A stretch of 64,000 nucleotides of DNA from JADGHX01 sp963837755 (GTDB lineage Bacteria > Pseudomonadota > Gammaproteobacteria > Steroidobacterales > Steroidobacteraceae), in NCBI GenBank assembly GCA_963837755.1, contig CAWIOP010000004.1, positions 124,001 through 188,000 of the forward strand, in the 5' to 3' direction. Positions 33,506 to 42,809 of this stretch are shown here, one piece after another; within the stretch, counting starts at the first letter, position 1; each line of letters starts with the position of its first letter. Under the pieces are notes generated by a model. That model did no database searches. It saw only the letters and a program-made list of their open reading frames with translations, and was not told the DNA's origin. The position numbers were made by a program, and so were the translations under genes.

Positions 33506-34960
33506 ATGAGCTCACTGTCGAGCAAGCTTCAGGAAGTCTTCGAGGAGCCGGCCTGCGGCAAGAACCAGGGCAAGTCGGAGAAAGAGCGCAAGAAGGGTTG
33601 CACCAGGCAGCTCGCCCCGGGAGCGGCGGCGGGTGGATGCGCGTTCGACGGCGCGAAGATCGCGTTGCAGCCAATCACCGATGTGGCGCACCTGGTGCAC
33701 GGCCCCATCGCGTGTGAAGGCAATTCCTGGGACAACCGGCATGCCCTGTCGTCGGGTGTGTCGACCTACCGCACCGGATTCACCACCGACATCAACGAGC
33801 TCGACGTGGTGTATGGGGGCGAGAAGCGCCTGTACAAAGCGGTGAAGGAGATCATCGACAAGTACAACCCGCCGGCGGTGTTCGTCTACCAGACGTGCGT
33901 CACGGCGCTCATCGGCGATGACATCGAGGCCGTCTGCAAGGCCGCCAGCAAGAAGTTCAACAAGCCGGTGATCCCGGTCAATTCGCCCGGCTTCGCCGGC
34001 GTGAAGAATCTCGGTAACAAGCTCGGCGGCGAAGCGCTGCTCGACTATGTCATTGGCACGCAAGAGCCGGAGTACACCACGCCCTGCGACATCAACATCA
34101 TCGGGGAGTACAACCTGTCGGGCGAGCTGTGGCAGGTGAAGCCGTTGCTGGACGCGATGGGCGTGCGCGTGCTGGCGTGTATCAGCGGCGACGCGAAATA
34201 CAAGGAGGTGGCGTACTCGCACCGGGCGCGCGCCACGATGATGGTGTGCTCGAAAGCGATGATCAACATCGCGCGCAAGATGGAAGAGCGCTACCAGATT
34301 CCGTTCTTCGAGGGCTCGTTCTACGGCATCGGCGACATGTCCGACTCCTTGCGTGAGATCGCACGTCTGCTGGTGGAGCGGGGCGCGCCTGCAGGCATCG
34401 TCGAGCGCACGGAGCGTTTGATCGCCGCGGAAGAAGCGCGTGCCTGGGCGCGCATCGAAACGTACAAGCAGCGCCTGAAAGGCAAGAAAGTGCTGCTGAT
34501 CACCGGCGGCGTGAAGTCCTGGTCGGTGGTGGCGGCGCTGCAGGAAGCCGGCATGGAAATCGTCGGCACCAGCGTCAAGAAATCCACCAGGGAAGACAAG
34601 GACCGCATCAAGGAAATCATGGGCGACGAAGCGCACATGCTCGACGACATGACGCCGCGCGAGATGTACCGGATGCTCAAGGAAGCGCGCGCCGACATCA
34701 TGCTCTCCGGCGGCCGGTCGCAGTTCGTGGCGCTGAAAGCGAAAATGCCCTGGCTCGACATCAACCAGGAGCGTCACCACGCCTACGCGGGCTATGAAGG
34801 CATGGTGAAGCTGGTCGAGGAGATCGACAAGACACTCCATAACCCCGTCTGGGAGCAGGTGCGCGCCAGAGCCCCGTGGGAGCCGGCGGAATTGCTGGAG
34901 CCCGTGAAGCTGGCGGAGCCTGTGAAGCTCGCGGAGCCAGCGGAGCTGGCGACGGTGTAG
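33506..34960 (+). CDS. nifE: FeMo-co scaffold subunit NifE
   Basis: NifE, 484 residues, forms the NifEN scaffold on which NifB-co is matured. Key parts: CTRQLAPGAAAGGCAFDGAKIAL, VAHLVHGPIACEGNSWDNRH, VYQTCVTALIGDDIEAVC, GEYNLSGELWQVKPLLDAMG and INQERHHAYAGYEGMVKLV. It has no frame errors, unlike nifHDK just upstream. The C-terminus ends in a short Pro/Glu/Leu repeat (EPVKLAEPVKLAEPAEL) encoded by near-repeated DNA. Confidence 0.97.
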   Translation: MSSLSSKLQEVFEEPACGKNQGKSEKERKKGCTRQLAPGAAAGGCAFDGAKIALQPITDVAHLVHGPIACEGNSWDNRHALSSGVSTYRTGFTTDINELDVVYGGEKRLYKAVKEIIDKYNPPAVFVYQTCVTALIGDDIEAVCKAASKKFNKPVIPVNSPGFAGVKNLGNKLGGEALLDYVIGTQEPEYTTPCDINIIGEYNLSGELWQVKPLLDAMGVRVLACISGDAKYKEVAYSHRARATMMVCSKAMINIARKMEERYQIPFFEGSFYGIGDMSDSLREIARLLVERGAPAGIVERTERLIAAEEARAWARIETYKQRLKGKKVLLITGGVKSWSVVAALQEAGMEIVGTSVKKSTREDKDRIKEIMGDEAHMLDDMTPREMYRMLKEARADIMLSGGRSQFVALKAKMPWLDINQERHHAYAGYEGMVKLVEEIDKTLHNPVWEQVRARAPWEPAELLEPVKLAEPVKLAEPAELATV

Positions 34961-34971
34961 GGAGCGCAACG

Positions 34972-36333
34972 ATGGCCGTCGTCAAGACACCCTTCAAAGC
35001 CGCGGCGGTCAATCCGCTGAAGATGAGCCAGCCTCTGGGCGCGAGTTACGCCTTCATGGGCATGAATCGCTGCATGCCGGTGATGCACGGCTCGCAGGGC
35101 TGCACGTCGTTCGGATTGGTGTTGCTGGTGCGTCACTTTCGCGAAGCCATTCCGTTGCAGACCACCGCGATGAACGAAGCCACCACGATCATGGGCGGCT
35201 ACGACAACGTCGAGAAGGGCGTGCTCACCATCCGTGAGCGCACCAGGCCCGACCTCATCGCCATCTGTTCCACGGGTCTCACCGAGACCAAGGGCGACGA
35301 CGTCGGCGGTTATCTCCAGCTCATACGTCAGCGCCATCCGGAAGTGAACGACACGGCGCTCGTCTACATCTCGACACCCGACTACGCGGGCGCATTCCAG
35401 GATGGCTGGGCCAAGGCGGTCACGGCCCTCATCGAAGCCCTGGTGGAGCCGGCGAGTGAGCGCGACGCGAGGCAGGTCAACGTGCTGCCGGGCTGTCATC
35501 TCACCCCGGGCGACATTGAAGAGCTGCGGGAGATCATCGAGGCGTTCGGGTTTCGGCCGATCTTCCTGCCCGATGTCTCAGGTTCGCTCGACGGGCACAT
35601 GTCGGACGAGTTCAGTCCGACGACCATGGGCGGCACGACGCTCGGTGAAGCGCGTGCCATGGGGGCCTCCGTCCACACGCTCGCGCTGGGCGAGCAGATG
35701 CGTCCTTGTGCCGAGGCGCTGATGAAGAAGTCCACCGTGCCGTTCACGGTCATTCAGCGGCTCACGGGCCTGACGGCAACCGATGAGTTGGTGGCCGAGC
35801 TGGCGCGCATCTCGGGCGTCGCCGTGCCGATGAAATATCGGCGTCAGCGCAGCCAGTTGCAGGACGCGATGCTCGACGCGCACTTTTTCATTGGCGGCAA
35901 ACGCATCGTGATCGGCGCGGAGCCGGATCTGCTGTGGGCCCTGGCGATGAGCCTCACCGAGCTGGGCGCCCGCATCACCGGGGCGATCACGACCACGCAA
36001 TCGCCCTTGCTCGAGCTCGTTCCGGCCGAAGAAGTGCTCATCGGCGATCTGGAGGACCTCGAAAAGGCCGCCGCGGGATGCGACCTCATGATCACGCATT
36101 CGCATGGGCGGCAAGCCGCCGAGCGCCTGAATATTCCGTTTCACCGCGCCGGTTTGCCGATGTTCGACCGCTTGGGCGCCGGGCATCGGGTGACGGTGGG
36201 CTACCGCGGCACGCGCGAGTTCCTGTTCGAGATCGGCAACATCTTTCTGGCGCACCCGCATGAGGGCACGCCAGCGAGTTGGCCCTTACCGGAGACGACC
36301 CGTGAGAGTCTCGCGCCGGCTGCGGCTAATTGA
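34972..36333 (+). CDS. nifN: FeMo-co scaffold subunit NifN
   Basis: NifN, 453 residues: NPLKMSQPLGASYAFMGMNRCMPVMHGSQGCTSFG, STGLTETKGDDVGGYL and GAEPDLLWALAMSLTELG. It pairs with NifE. The ATG at 34972 lies 11 bases after the nifE stop. The longer in-frame start at 34876 overlaps the nifE repeat tail and is rejected. Confidence 0.96.
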   Translation: MAVVKTPFKAAAVNPLKMSQPLGASYAFMGMNRCMPVMHGSQGCTSFGLVLLVRHFREAIPLQTTAMNEATTIMGGYDNVEKGVLTIRERTRPDLIAICSTGLTETKGDDVGGYLQLIRQRHPEVNDTALVYISTPDYAGAFQDGWAKAVTALIEALVEPASERDARQVNVLPGCHLTPGDIEELREIIEAFGFRPIFLPDVSGSLDGHMSDEFSPTTMGGTTLGEARAMGASVHTLALGEQMRPCAEALMKKSTVPFTVIQRLTGLTATDELVAELARISGVAVPMKYRRQRSQLQDAMLDAHFFIGGKRIVIGAEPDLLWALAMSLTELGARITGAITTTQSPLLELVPAEEVLIGDLEDLEKAAAGCDLMITHSHGRQAAERLNIPFHRAGLPMFDRLGAGHRVTVGYRGTREFLFEIGNIFLAHPHEGTPASWPLPETTRESLAPAAAN

Positions 36334-36355
36334 ACTACAGCGAGGAGTAAGAGGT

Positions 36356-36769
36356 ATGAAAGTCGCGTTCGCCACCCAGGACCTGAAGCGTGTCGACGCT
36401 CACTTCGGCTGGGCCAGGAACATCGCGATCTACGAAGTGTCACCGGAGGGGCATCAGTTCATCGAGGCCGTGCAGTTCGACGGCGATCTGCAGGAAGACG
36501 GCAACGAAGACAAGCTGGCGCCGAAACTCGAGGCGATTGCCGATTGCGCCATTCTATACATCGCGGCAATCGGCGGTTCCGGGGCCGCGCGCGTGGTGGC
36601 CAGGAAGATCCATCCGGTGAAAGTGGCCCAGCCTGAAGACATCGCCGACATCCTGGTGAAGCTGCAGGACGTGCTCAAAGGCACGCCACCTCCCTGGCTG
36701 CGCAAGGCGCTCATGAAAGGCCAGGAGCGCGAATCGAGCTTTGAAGATGAAGAGGTGGCACATGGCTGA
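36356..36769 (+). CDS. nifX: NifX, cofactor-binding carrier
   Basis: A 137-residue NifX: MKVAFATQDLKRVDAHFGWARNIAIYEVS and AIADCAILYIAAIGGSGAARVV are the family core. It binds NifB-co and VK-cluster in transfer to NifEN. GAGGAG lies about 9 bases before the ATG at 36356. Its last bases overlap the next gene's start. Confidence 0.95.
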   Translation: MKVAFATQDLKRVDAHFGWARNIAIYEVSPEGHQFIEAVQFDGDLQEDGNEDKLAPKLEAIADCAILYIAAIGGSGAARVVARKIHPVKVAQPEDIADILVKLQDVLKGTPPPWLRKALMKGQERESSFEDEEVAHG

Positions 36770-37232
36770 GGCAGCACAGGTATTGGCGGCGCACCCGCTC
36801 GAAACGCCGTTCGTGAAGGAACTGATCAAGCAATGGCGGGCGCAGGACGCCCACGGCGCGTGGGACGGCAAGAGCGATCTGCAACTGATCGATCCTTACA
36901 TCCTCGACAAAGCGCGACGCAAGCAGATTCCGCTCATGGGCGATCCGGATCCGGAAACGCTGTGGCGCCTGGAGCTGTTCTACAACGCGGTGGGTCTTTC
37001 CATCGAGCGGGCAACCGGCGTCATGGTGACGCCGATGATGAAGATGCATCACGAGGGTTTCGGCCGCATGATCCTCGCGGCCGGCCGCCTGATCGTCGTC
37101 AACAAGCAGTTGCGCGACGTGCATCGTTTCGGTTTCGACAGTCTCGCAAGGCTGGCGGAAGAGGGCGAGAAATTCGTCGCGGCCGGCGTCGGGATGGTCA
37201 ACCAGTATCCGGAGGTCGCCCGTTACGGGTAG
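36762..37232 (+). CDS. NifX-associated nitrogen fixation protein (DUF269)
   Basis: A 156-residue NifX-associated (DUF269) protein: PFVKELIKQWRAQDAHGAWDGKSD, LMGDPDPETLWRLELFYNAVG and GFGRMILAAGRLIVVNKQLRDVHRFGF. Function unknown, nearly always next to nifX. The ATG at 36762 overlaps the nifX stop by 8 bases. Confidence 0.93.
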   Translation: MAEAAQVLAAHPLETPFVKELIKQWRAQDAHGAWDGKSDLQLIDPYILDKARRKQIPLMGDPDPETLWRLELFYNAVGLSIERATGVMVTPMMKMHHEGFGRMILAAGRLIVVNKQLRDVHRFGFDSLARLAEEGEKFVAAGVGMVNQYPEVARYG

Positions 37233-37243
37233 ATAGAGAGCCG

Positions 37244-37441
37244 ATGCAAGATGTCGAAGCGCTCAAGGCGCAGATCAAGAAGCTCAACGCTCGGGCGACG
37301 AACCTGAAAATGAACCTGCACGACCTCGCGGAAGACCTACCCACGGGTTGGGAAAAGATTCCGGAGCTCGCCGAGCAGACGTTTCAGACCTATAGAAGCC
37401 TGTCCGAGGCCCGCGCTCGGTTGGCGGCGGCCGGAGGCTGA
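37244..37441 (+). CDS. CCE_0567-family small metalloprotein
   Basis: A 65-residue two-helix protein: DVEALKAQIKKLNARATNLKMNLHDLAEDLPTGWEKI, then ELAEQTFQTYRSLSEAR. Matches the CCE_0567 family found after the NifX-associated gene. Members are reported to bind metal, role unknown. Starts 11 bases after the previous stop. Confidence 0.88.
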   Translation: MQDVEALKAQIKKLNARATNLKMNLHDLAEDLPTGWEKIPELAEQTFQTYRSLSEARARLAAAGG

Positions 37442-37444
37442 AAC

Positions 37445-37762
37445 ATGAGCGTCGTCACCGTCAAGATGCCGGACGGGCGCAGCTGGACACCGAAGTTCGT
37501 CAAGGAGATCGATCAGCACAAATGTATTGGTTGCGGTCGCTGCTTCAAAGTCTGCGGGCGCGACGTGCTGCAGCTGGCAGGCGTGAATGAAGAAGGCGGG
37601 CTCATCCCGCTGGCGGCCGACGTGGACGACGACGATGACGAATACGAAAAGAAGGTGATGACGATTGCCAACCAGGCGAACTGCGTGGGCTGCGAGGCCT
37701 GCATGAAGATTTGCCCCAAGAAGTGCTACACGCATGAAGCCATGACGGTGGAGGATGAGTGA
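37445..37762 (+). CDS. fdxB: Nif-specific ferredoxin III (FdxB)
   Basis: A 105-residue 2[4Fe-4S] ferredoxin: HKCIGCGRCFKVCGRDVL and NCVGCEACMKICPKKCY carry the two Cys motifs, separated by an acidic loop (DVDDDDDEYEKK). Typical ferredoxin III of nif clusters. Its stop overlaps the nifQ start by 3 bases. Confidence 0.95.
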   Translation: MSVVTVKMPDGRSWTPKFVKEIDQHKCIGCGRCFKVCGRDVLQLAGVNEEGGLIPLAADVDDDDDEYEKKVMTIANQANCVGCEACMKICPKKCYTHEAMTVEDE

Positions 37763-38328
37763 CGGAGTCTGCCGTCAGCCCGGCCAGTTGGCAGTTCGAC
37801 TATCAGCGGTTGATGGCGGCGGCACGCGACCCCGACGACATCGCCACGCAGGCATTCGGCGGCGTGCTCGCGCGCTTCCGGATTCAAGGGCTCGACGCAC
37901 CGGCGCTGACTCGCCTGTTCGCACGGTATTTCCCGGGCACGCCGCACACACGGGCGGACCTGTACGGCGGAACGGAGTCAGGCGCGGTTCGCGCTGCGCT
38001 GTCGAGCGAGGAATTCTCGGATCTGCTTGCGCTGTTGCGTGAGCATCGCCGCGACGATTCGCAAGAGACAGAGTGGATCGCGCGTGCGGCAGCCAGCGCC
38101 TGCGCCGGCGAGAATCACCTGTGGGAAGACATGGGCCTGCCCAGCCGCGAAACGCTGTCACGGCTGATCAAGCGCTACTTCCCAACCTTGTATTACAGGA
38201 ATACCGCCAACCTGAGGTGGAAAAAGTTCTTCTACAAGCAGTTGTGCGATCGTGCCGAAGCGCGGCTCTGCAAGGCGCCGAGCTGCGGCGTGTGCAGCGA
38301 CTATGCGCTGTGTTTTGGCCCCGAATAG
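37759..38328 (+). CDS. nifQ: NifQ, molybdenum donor for FeMo-co
   Basis: A 189-residue NifQ supplying molybdenum for FeMo-co. The diagnostic C-terminal motif CKAPSCGVCSDYALC is exactly C-x4-C-x2-C-x5-C, which binds a Mo-Fe-S cluster. Preceded by RYFPTLYYRNTANLRWKKFFYKQLC. The start is a GTG at 37759 overlapping fdxB. Last gene of the nifHDKENX run. The following 177 bases hold no gene I can support. Confidence 0.94.
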   Translation: MTESAVSPASWQFDYQRLMAAARDPDDIATQAFGGVLARFRIQGLDAPALTRLFARYFPGTPHTRADLYGGTESGAVRAALSSEEFSDLLALLREHRRDDSQETEWIARAAASACAGENHLWEDMGLPSRETLSRLIKRYFPTLYYRNTANLRWKKFFYKQLCDRAEARLCKAPSCGVCSDYALCFGPE

Positions 38329-38505
38329 TCGCGGCCGCGCTGCACCGGCTCCCTGCTGCCACTGCCCGGCGCGAACGGAAAATACCCCGAGGCGTCGACT
38401 CCGAAGCGCGTCGCTCTGATTGCCTGTCCCCGAATGCGCATGACTCATGGCCGCTCACGAAATACGTTGTGATACCTTGGCCCGGCCAACACAGGGAGTC
38501 TTCGA

Positions 38506-39144
38506 ATGAGCGCGATTGCTAACGTGCGTAGTGTCTTTTTCATGGCCGCTCTGGCAGGAGTTTCGGCAAGTCAGGCGGCACCGACGGCCTCGTCATTCAA
38601 GGAAGAGGTCAAGGCGGGCGTAGAAGAGATCTTCGTATTCCGAACCACCCGCACCAGGCGAACGACGGGCGCAACGCCTGCGTGTGCGGCTGCTCCGTTT
38701 CCGTCCGTTGCCGAAGACTTCTACGATCTCTGGTCGGTGCAAATGCGAGCGTCGGACGCTCGGATCGTCGACACGCACAAAAGCTCGGTCGGGGGATTCA
38801 CTGCCTGCTTCGGGCAGGCGGTCCAGGGCCAGCCACTGCTGATGTATGCCACTGGAACCGTAGCGCGCATCCCCTGGGCTGGTACCGGCGAGTGCAATCC
38901 GCTGAAGTCGCAGCCTCCTGTGCGCACTGTCGCCGCATTCAACTGCATCCTGAATCTGAGTGGGCTTCCGGAGGCGTACGCTGGAGGGTTCCTCGCTTCG
39001 AGCACAGTGGCGCCGATCGGTAAGGGCCTGGACCCTACGGCCCATGTCCCGGGCTATCTTTCGACGTCGGTTGTCACGCTGCGTCTATGGCGGAAGCCAG
39101 CGGCCGAGGCCAGCGCTCCGCCAGCGGCTCCCGCCGGCAGCTAG
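38506..39144 (+). CDS. Secreted hypothetical protein
   Basis: A 212-residue protein with a probable signal peptide (MSAIANVRSVFFMAALAGVSASQAAP). The mature part has a few Cys (CAAAPF, TACFGQA, GECNP, FNCIL) that may form disulfides, and an Ala/Pro-rich end. No domain recognised. AGGGAG precedes the ATG. It lies just outside the nif operon and has no evident link to nitrogen fixation. Confidence 0.7.
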   Translation: MSAIANVRSVFFMAALAGVSASQAAPTASSFKEEVKAGVEEIFVFRTTRTRRTTGATPACAAAPFPSVAEDFYDLWSVQMRASDARIVDTHKSSVGGFTACFGQAVQGQPLLMYATGTVARIPWAGTGECNPLKSQPPVRTVAAFNCILNLSGLPEAYAGGFLASSTVAPIGKGLDPTAHVPGYLSTSVVTLRLWRKPAAEASAPPAAPAGS

Positions 39145-39310
39145 CATTCTCGTGCCTCCGGCGTCGAGGCAGCCGTTTTGCCCGACGGAGCGTTTCGCGC
39201 GTCCTTATATAAAGGAGTCGGTGCAATTACTTCGGAAGACCGAGTATCTTTCCCGAGCAGGATGCGGTTAGCCCGCAGTGGCCGCGGAACCTGACGGTGA
39301 GCCTCGCCGA

Positions 39311-39502
39311 ATGAACGCGGTTGTCGGCCACATGCGAACTCTCCTCGATGGCCTGACAGCCCTGCTCACTGCGCGCGAGATCCAGTCCCTGGAGCAGATC
39401 CGGGGGCGCATGAGTCAGCAGAACGTGGCGAATCCGACGCTGTTCGAGCGCGCAAACTACGTTCGCATGCTGCAGGGCTACGGCGCCCCACGAGCGGGTT
39501 GA
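39311..39502 (+). CDS. Short hypothetical protein
   Basis: A 63-residue, mostly helical ORF (MNAVVGHMRTLLDGLTALL, REIQSLEQIRGRMSQQN). A GTG at 39278 could extend it. No domain recognised and no strong ribosome site. It ends 3 bases from the convergent outer-membrane gene. Possibly real, not certain. Confidence 0.4.
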   Translation: MNAVVGHMRTLLDGLTALLTAREIQSLEQIRGRMSQQNVANPTLFERANYVRMLQGYGAPRAG

Positions 39503-39505
39503 GCT

Positions 39506-40132
39506 TCAGAACGTCATGCCTGCTCCGATCGTCGCCTCGAACGTGTTCAGTGAGTCATCAAAGTTGTCCACCAGGGCATCCATGTAGCGGTAGCGGGCCT
39601 CGACGCGCAACTGAACCGACTCCGAGAAGAAATACTTCATACCAACGCCGGCGTTGAACGTGAAGCCATCGTCGTCGTCAATCTGCACGGGCAGGCCGTT
39701 CACCAGGCCCGTGATCGGCCGGTCGAGATCGGCTGACGCGTATCCCACGCCGCCAAGCACATAGGGGACGAGTTGTCCGCCTGGCATGAAGTTCCAGACG
39801 GCGTCGAGATCGAGCGTCATGATGTCCAGATCGATGTCGCCCCCGGTTGCGAGCCCCGTGGCCGCATTGGGGCTGTAGCCGAACGACGCATCGAAGCCCA
39901 GCGCTTCGTTGAAGTTGTAGACGTAGCGCACGCCTGCGGTGAAATCGCCGTCGAGCTCTGGCGTTGCACCGGAGATCTGTGTGTCGGTCAGGTCGTCGCC
40001 GAACAGGTAGCCTGCATACGCATGGAGCTCGTGCGTCCTTGCTTCGACCTGTGCCTTTGCGGGTGAGCTGTATCCGAGCCCGACCATCGCGAGAGCTGCG
40101 ACGCCGCTTGCGGCTGCTGTCTTCTTCAACAT
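39506..40132 (-). CDS. Outer-membrane beta-barrel protein
   Basis: A 208-residue protein with a signal peptide (MLKKTAAASGVAALAMVGLGYSSPAKAQ) and alternating barrel strands such as FTAGVRYVYNFNEALGFDASFGY and LVPYVLGGVGYASADL, ending in a terminal aromatic (IGAGMTF), as in small OmpA/OmpW-like barrels. GGAGG lies about 8 bases before the ATG at 40132. Function unknown. Confidence 0.85.
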   Translation of the reverse strand: MLKKTAAASGVAALAMVGLGYSSPAKAQVEARTHELHAYAGYLFGDDLTDTQISGATPELDGDFTAGVRYVYNFNEALGFDASFGYSPNAATGLATGGDIDLDIMTLDLDAVWNFMPGGQLVPYVLGGVGYASADLDRPITGLVNGLPVQIDDDDGFTFNAGVGMKYFFSESVQLRVEARYRYMDALVDNFDDSLNTFEATIGAGMTF

Positions 40133-40325
40133 GGCGTGGTCCTCCGCGCATTGGATCCGCTGCACTGGACGCAATCCGCATGCCCGCGCGCACGTGTGCG
40201 TCGTCGTGAGAGCGTGCCGCCAGTGCGTGCAATCCGTACATTCACTGGCGCGGTGCGACGAAATACTCTGTCAAGGTCCGGGCGCGCGGCGGATCATGTT
40301 CTGCAAAGCTCGCGGGAGAGAAGTC

Positions 40326-42774
40326 ATGGCCACGGCCACGCAAACCGCTACGCCTCAGTACATCGCCTGGTTCGAGACGCTCTGCAATGCCGACGTGGGC
40401 CGGGTCGGAGGCAAGAACGCATCGCTCGGCGAGCTCGTCCAGCGGCTCACGGCGCAGGGGATTCGAGTTCCGGAAGGGTTCGCGTCCACGGCCGCGGCGT
40501 ACCGTGCGTACGTCGAAGCCAATGACATCGGCAGCAAGCTCGCGAGCCTGATGCAGGAGATGAAGCAGGGCCGCGCCACGCTGCATGAGACGGGCGAGGC
40601 CGCACGACGTCTGTTCCTCGATGGAGAGTTTCCGGCGGCGATCTCACGAGTCATTCGCGAGAGTTATCGGGAGCTTTCGCGCCGGTGCGGGGTCGCCGAA
40701 GCGAGCGTCGCCGTGAGAATCCAGCGCCACCGCGGAAGACTTGCCGGATGCGAGCTTCGCCGGCCAGCAGGAGACTTTTCTCAACGTGCGCGGGGAGCAC
40801 GAGCTGCTCGAAGCGTGCCGGCGGTCGTATGCGTCACTGTTCACCGATCGGGCCATCTCCTATCGCGAGACCAAAGGCTTCGACCATATGACGATCGCGC
40901 TCTCGATCGGCGTACAGCGCATGGTGCGCGCCGACATCGGCAGTTCCGGCGTCATGTTCTCGATTGACACCGAGAGCGGCTTTCCACGTGCCGTGGTCGT
41001 CAATGCCGCCTGGGGGCTTGGTGAACCGGTGGTGCAGGGCTCGGTCGACCCGGACAAGTACGTGGTGTTCAAACCGCTGCTTGCCGACACTCGCTTGCGC
41101 CCGATCATCGAAAAGACGGTTGGCGCCAAGCAAACCAAGATGGTCTACGCGTCGGGCGGCAGTGCCCGCACGACCACCGTTCAAACGACGCAGAGGGAGC
41201 GGCAGTCGTATGTGCTTTCCGACCAGGAGATCCTGCTGCTGGGACGCTGGGCCGTCAGTGTGGAGAGCCACTACGGGCGCGCCATGGACATGGAATGGGC
41301 AAAGGACGGCGAGACGGGCGAGCTCTACATGCTTCAGGCGCGCCCGGAAACCGTTCAATCGCAGCGTCGGCCCGGCACGCTCGAGACCTACCGGCTGAAA
41401 GAGCGCGGCAAGGTGCTGCTCACAGGCTCCGCGATCGGAGAGGCGATCGCCACGGGCGAGGCCTGTGTCATCCGGGACGTCACACACATAGGGCGCTTTC
41501 GCGATGGCGCGATTCTGATCACCGAAATGACCGATCCCGACTGGGTGCCGATCATGAAGCGAGCGGCGGGCATCATCACGGACCACGGTGGCACCACGAG
41601 CCATGCCGCGATCGTGAGTCGCGAGCTTGGCGTTCCCGCCATCGTCGGCACAGGCAATGGAACGCAGCGCTTGCGAGAGGGGCAGCCGCTGACGCTTTCG
41701 TGCGCAGAGGGCGAGCAGGGCGTGGTGTACGAAGGAATCCTTCCCTTCGAGTCAGAGGAAGTGGACCTCGGCAGCATTCCGCAGACTCGCACCGCGATGA
41801 TGGTGAACATTGCGAGCCCCGGTGCCGCATTCCGCTGGTGGCGGTTGCCGGCGAAGGGTATCGGGCTCGCACGCATCGAGTTCATCGTGAGCAACACCAT
41901 TCGCGTGCATCCCATGGCGTTGATCGAACGCGATCGCGTCACGGATCCCGCGGCGCTTCGGGAGATCCAGGCACTCACGCGCGGTTATGACAACCCGGCG
42001 GATTATTTCGTCGAGACGCTTGCGCTCGGAGTCGGCAAGATCGCCGCGGCGTTCCATCCCCATCCGGTGATCGTGCGCCTGAGCGATTTCAAGACCAACG
42101 AATACGCGGGGCTCCTCGGCGGTGAGGCGTTCGAGCCGAAGGAGGAAAACCCGATGCTCGGTTGGCGCGGCGCCTCGCGCTATTACGACGAGCGATATCG
42201 TGCCGGCTTCGCGCTGGAGTGCCGCGCGCTGCTCAAGGTGCGCGCCGAAATGGGATTCACCAACGTCATCGTCATGGTGCCCTTCTGCCGGACGCCGGAG
42301 GAGGCCGACCGTGTGCTGAGTGTGATGGGAGAGAACGGCCTCCAGCGCGGCGTCGACGGGCTGCAGGTGTACATGATGTGCGAGATTCCGGCGAACGTGA
42401 TTCTCGCCGAGGAATTTGCCCGCCGCTTCGACGGATTCTCGATCGGCTCGAACGATCTCACGCAACTGGTGCTCGGCGTCGACCGTGACTCGGGCGACCT
42501 GGCGCGGCTGTTCGATGAGCGTAATGAGGCGGTGAAGCGTTTCGTGGGCGAAGCGATCGCGAAGGCGCACGCCGCCGGCATCAAGATCGGCATCTGCGGC
42601 CAGGCGCCGAGCAATTATCCGGAGTTCGCCGCCTATCTCGTGGAATGTGGCATCGACTCCATCTCGCTCAATCCCGACAGCTTCGTCACCGCAACGCGCG
42701 AGGTGGCGGCGGCAGAGAAGCGACTGGCGAAATCAGCAGCCGGTGCGCGCCAGGCCGGGAGCAGGCGTGCATAG
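40326..42774 (+). CDS. ppsA: Phosphoenolpyruvate synthase (one extra base)
   Basis: Converts pyruvate and ATP to PEP. N-terminal ATP-grasp part (GRVGGKNASLGELV, VPEGFASTAAAYRAYV), swivelling His domain (ITDHGGTTSHAAIVSRELGVPAIVG) and PEP-binding domain (MVPFCRTPEEADRVLS, GSNDLTQLVLGVDRDS). The frame breaks once at about 40724-40727. The expected VRSSATAEDLPDASF is reached if the A/T pair in AGA-ATCC is read as one base. Corrected length is 815 residues. Probably a consensus error, otherwise a pseudogene. Confidence 0.9.
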
Positions 42775-42809
42775 CGGGCGTTCGGGCAGAGAGTCTTGGG
42801 GATACTCGC

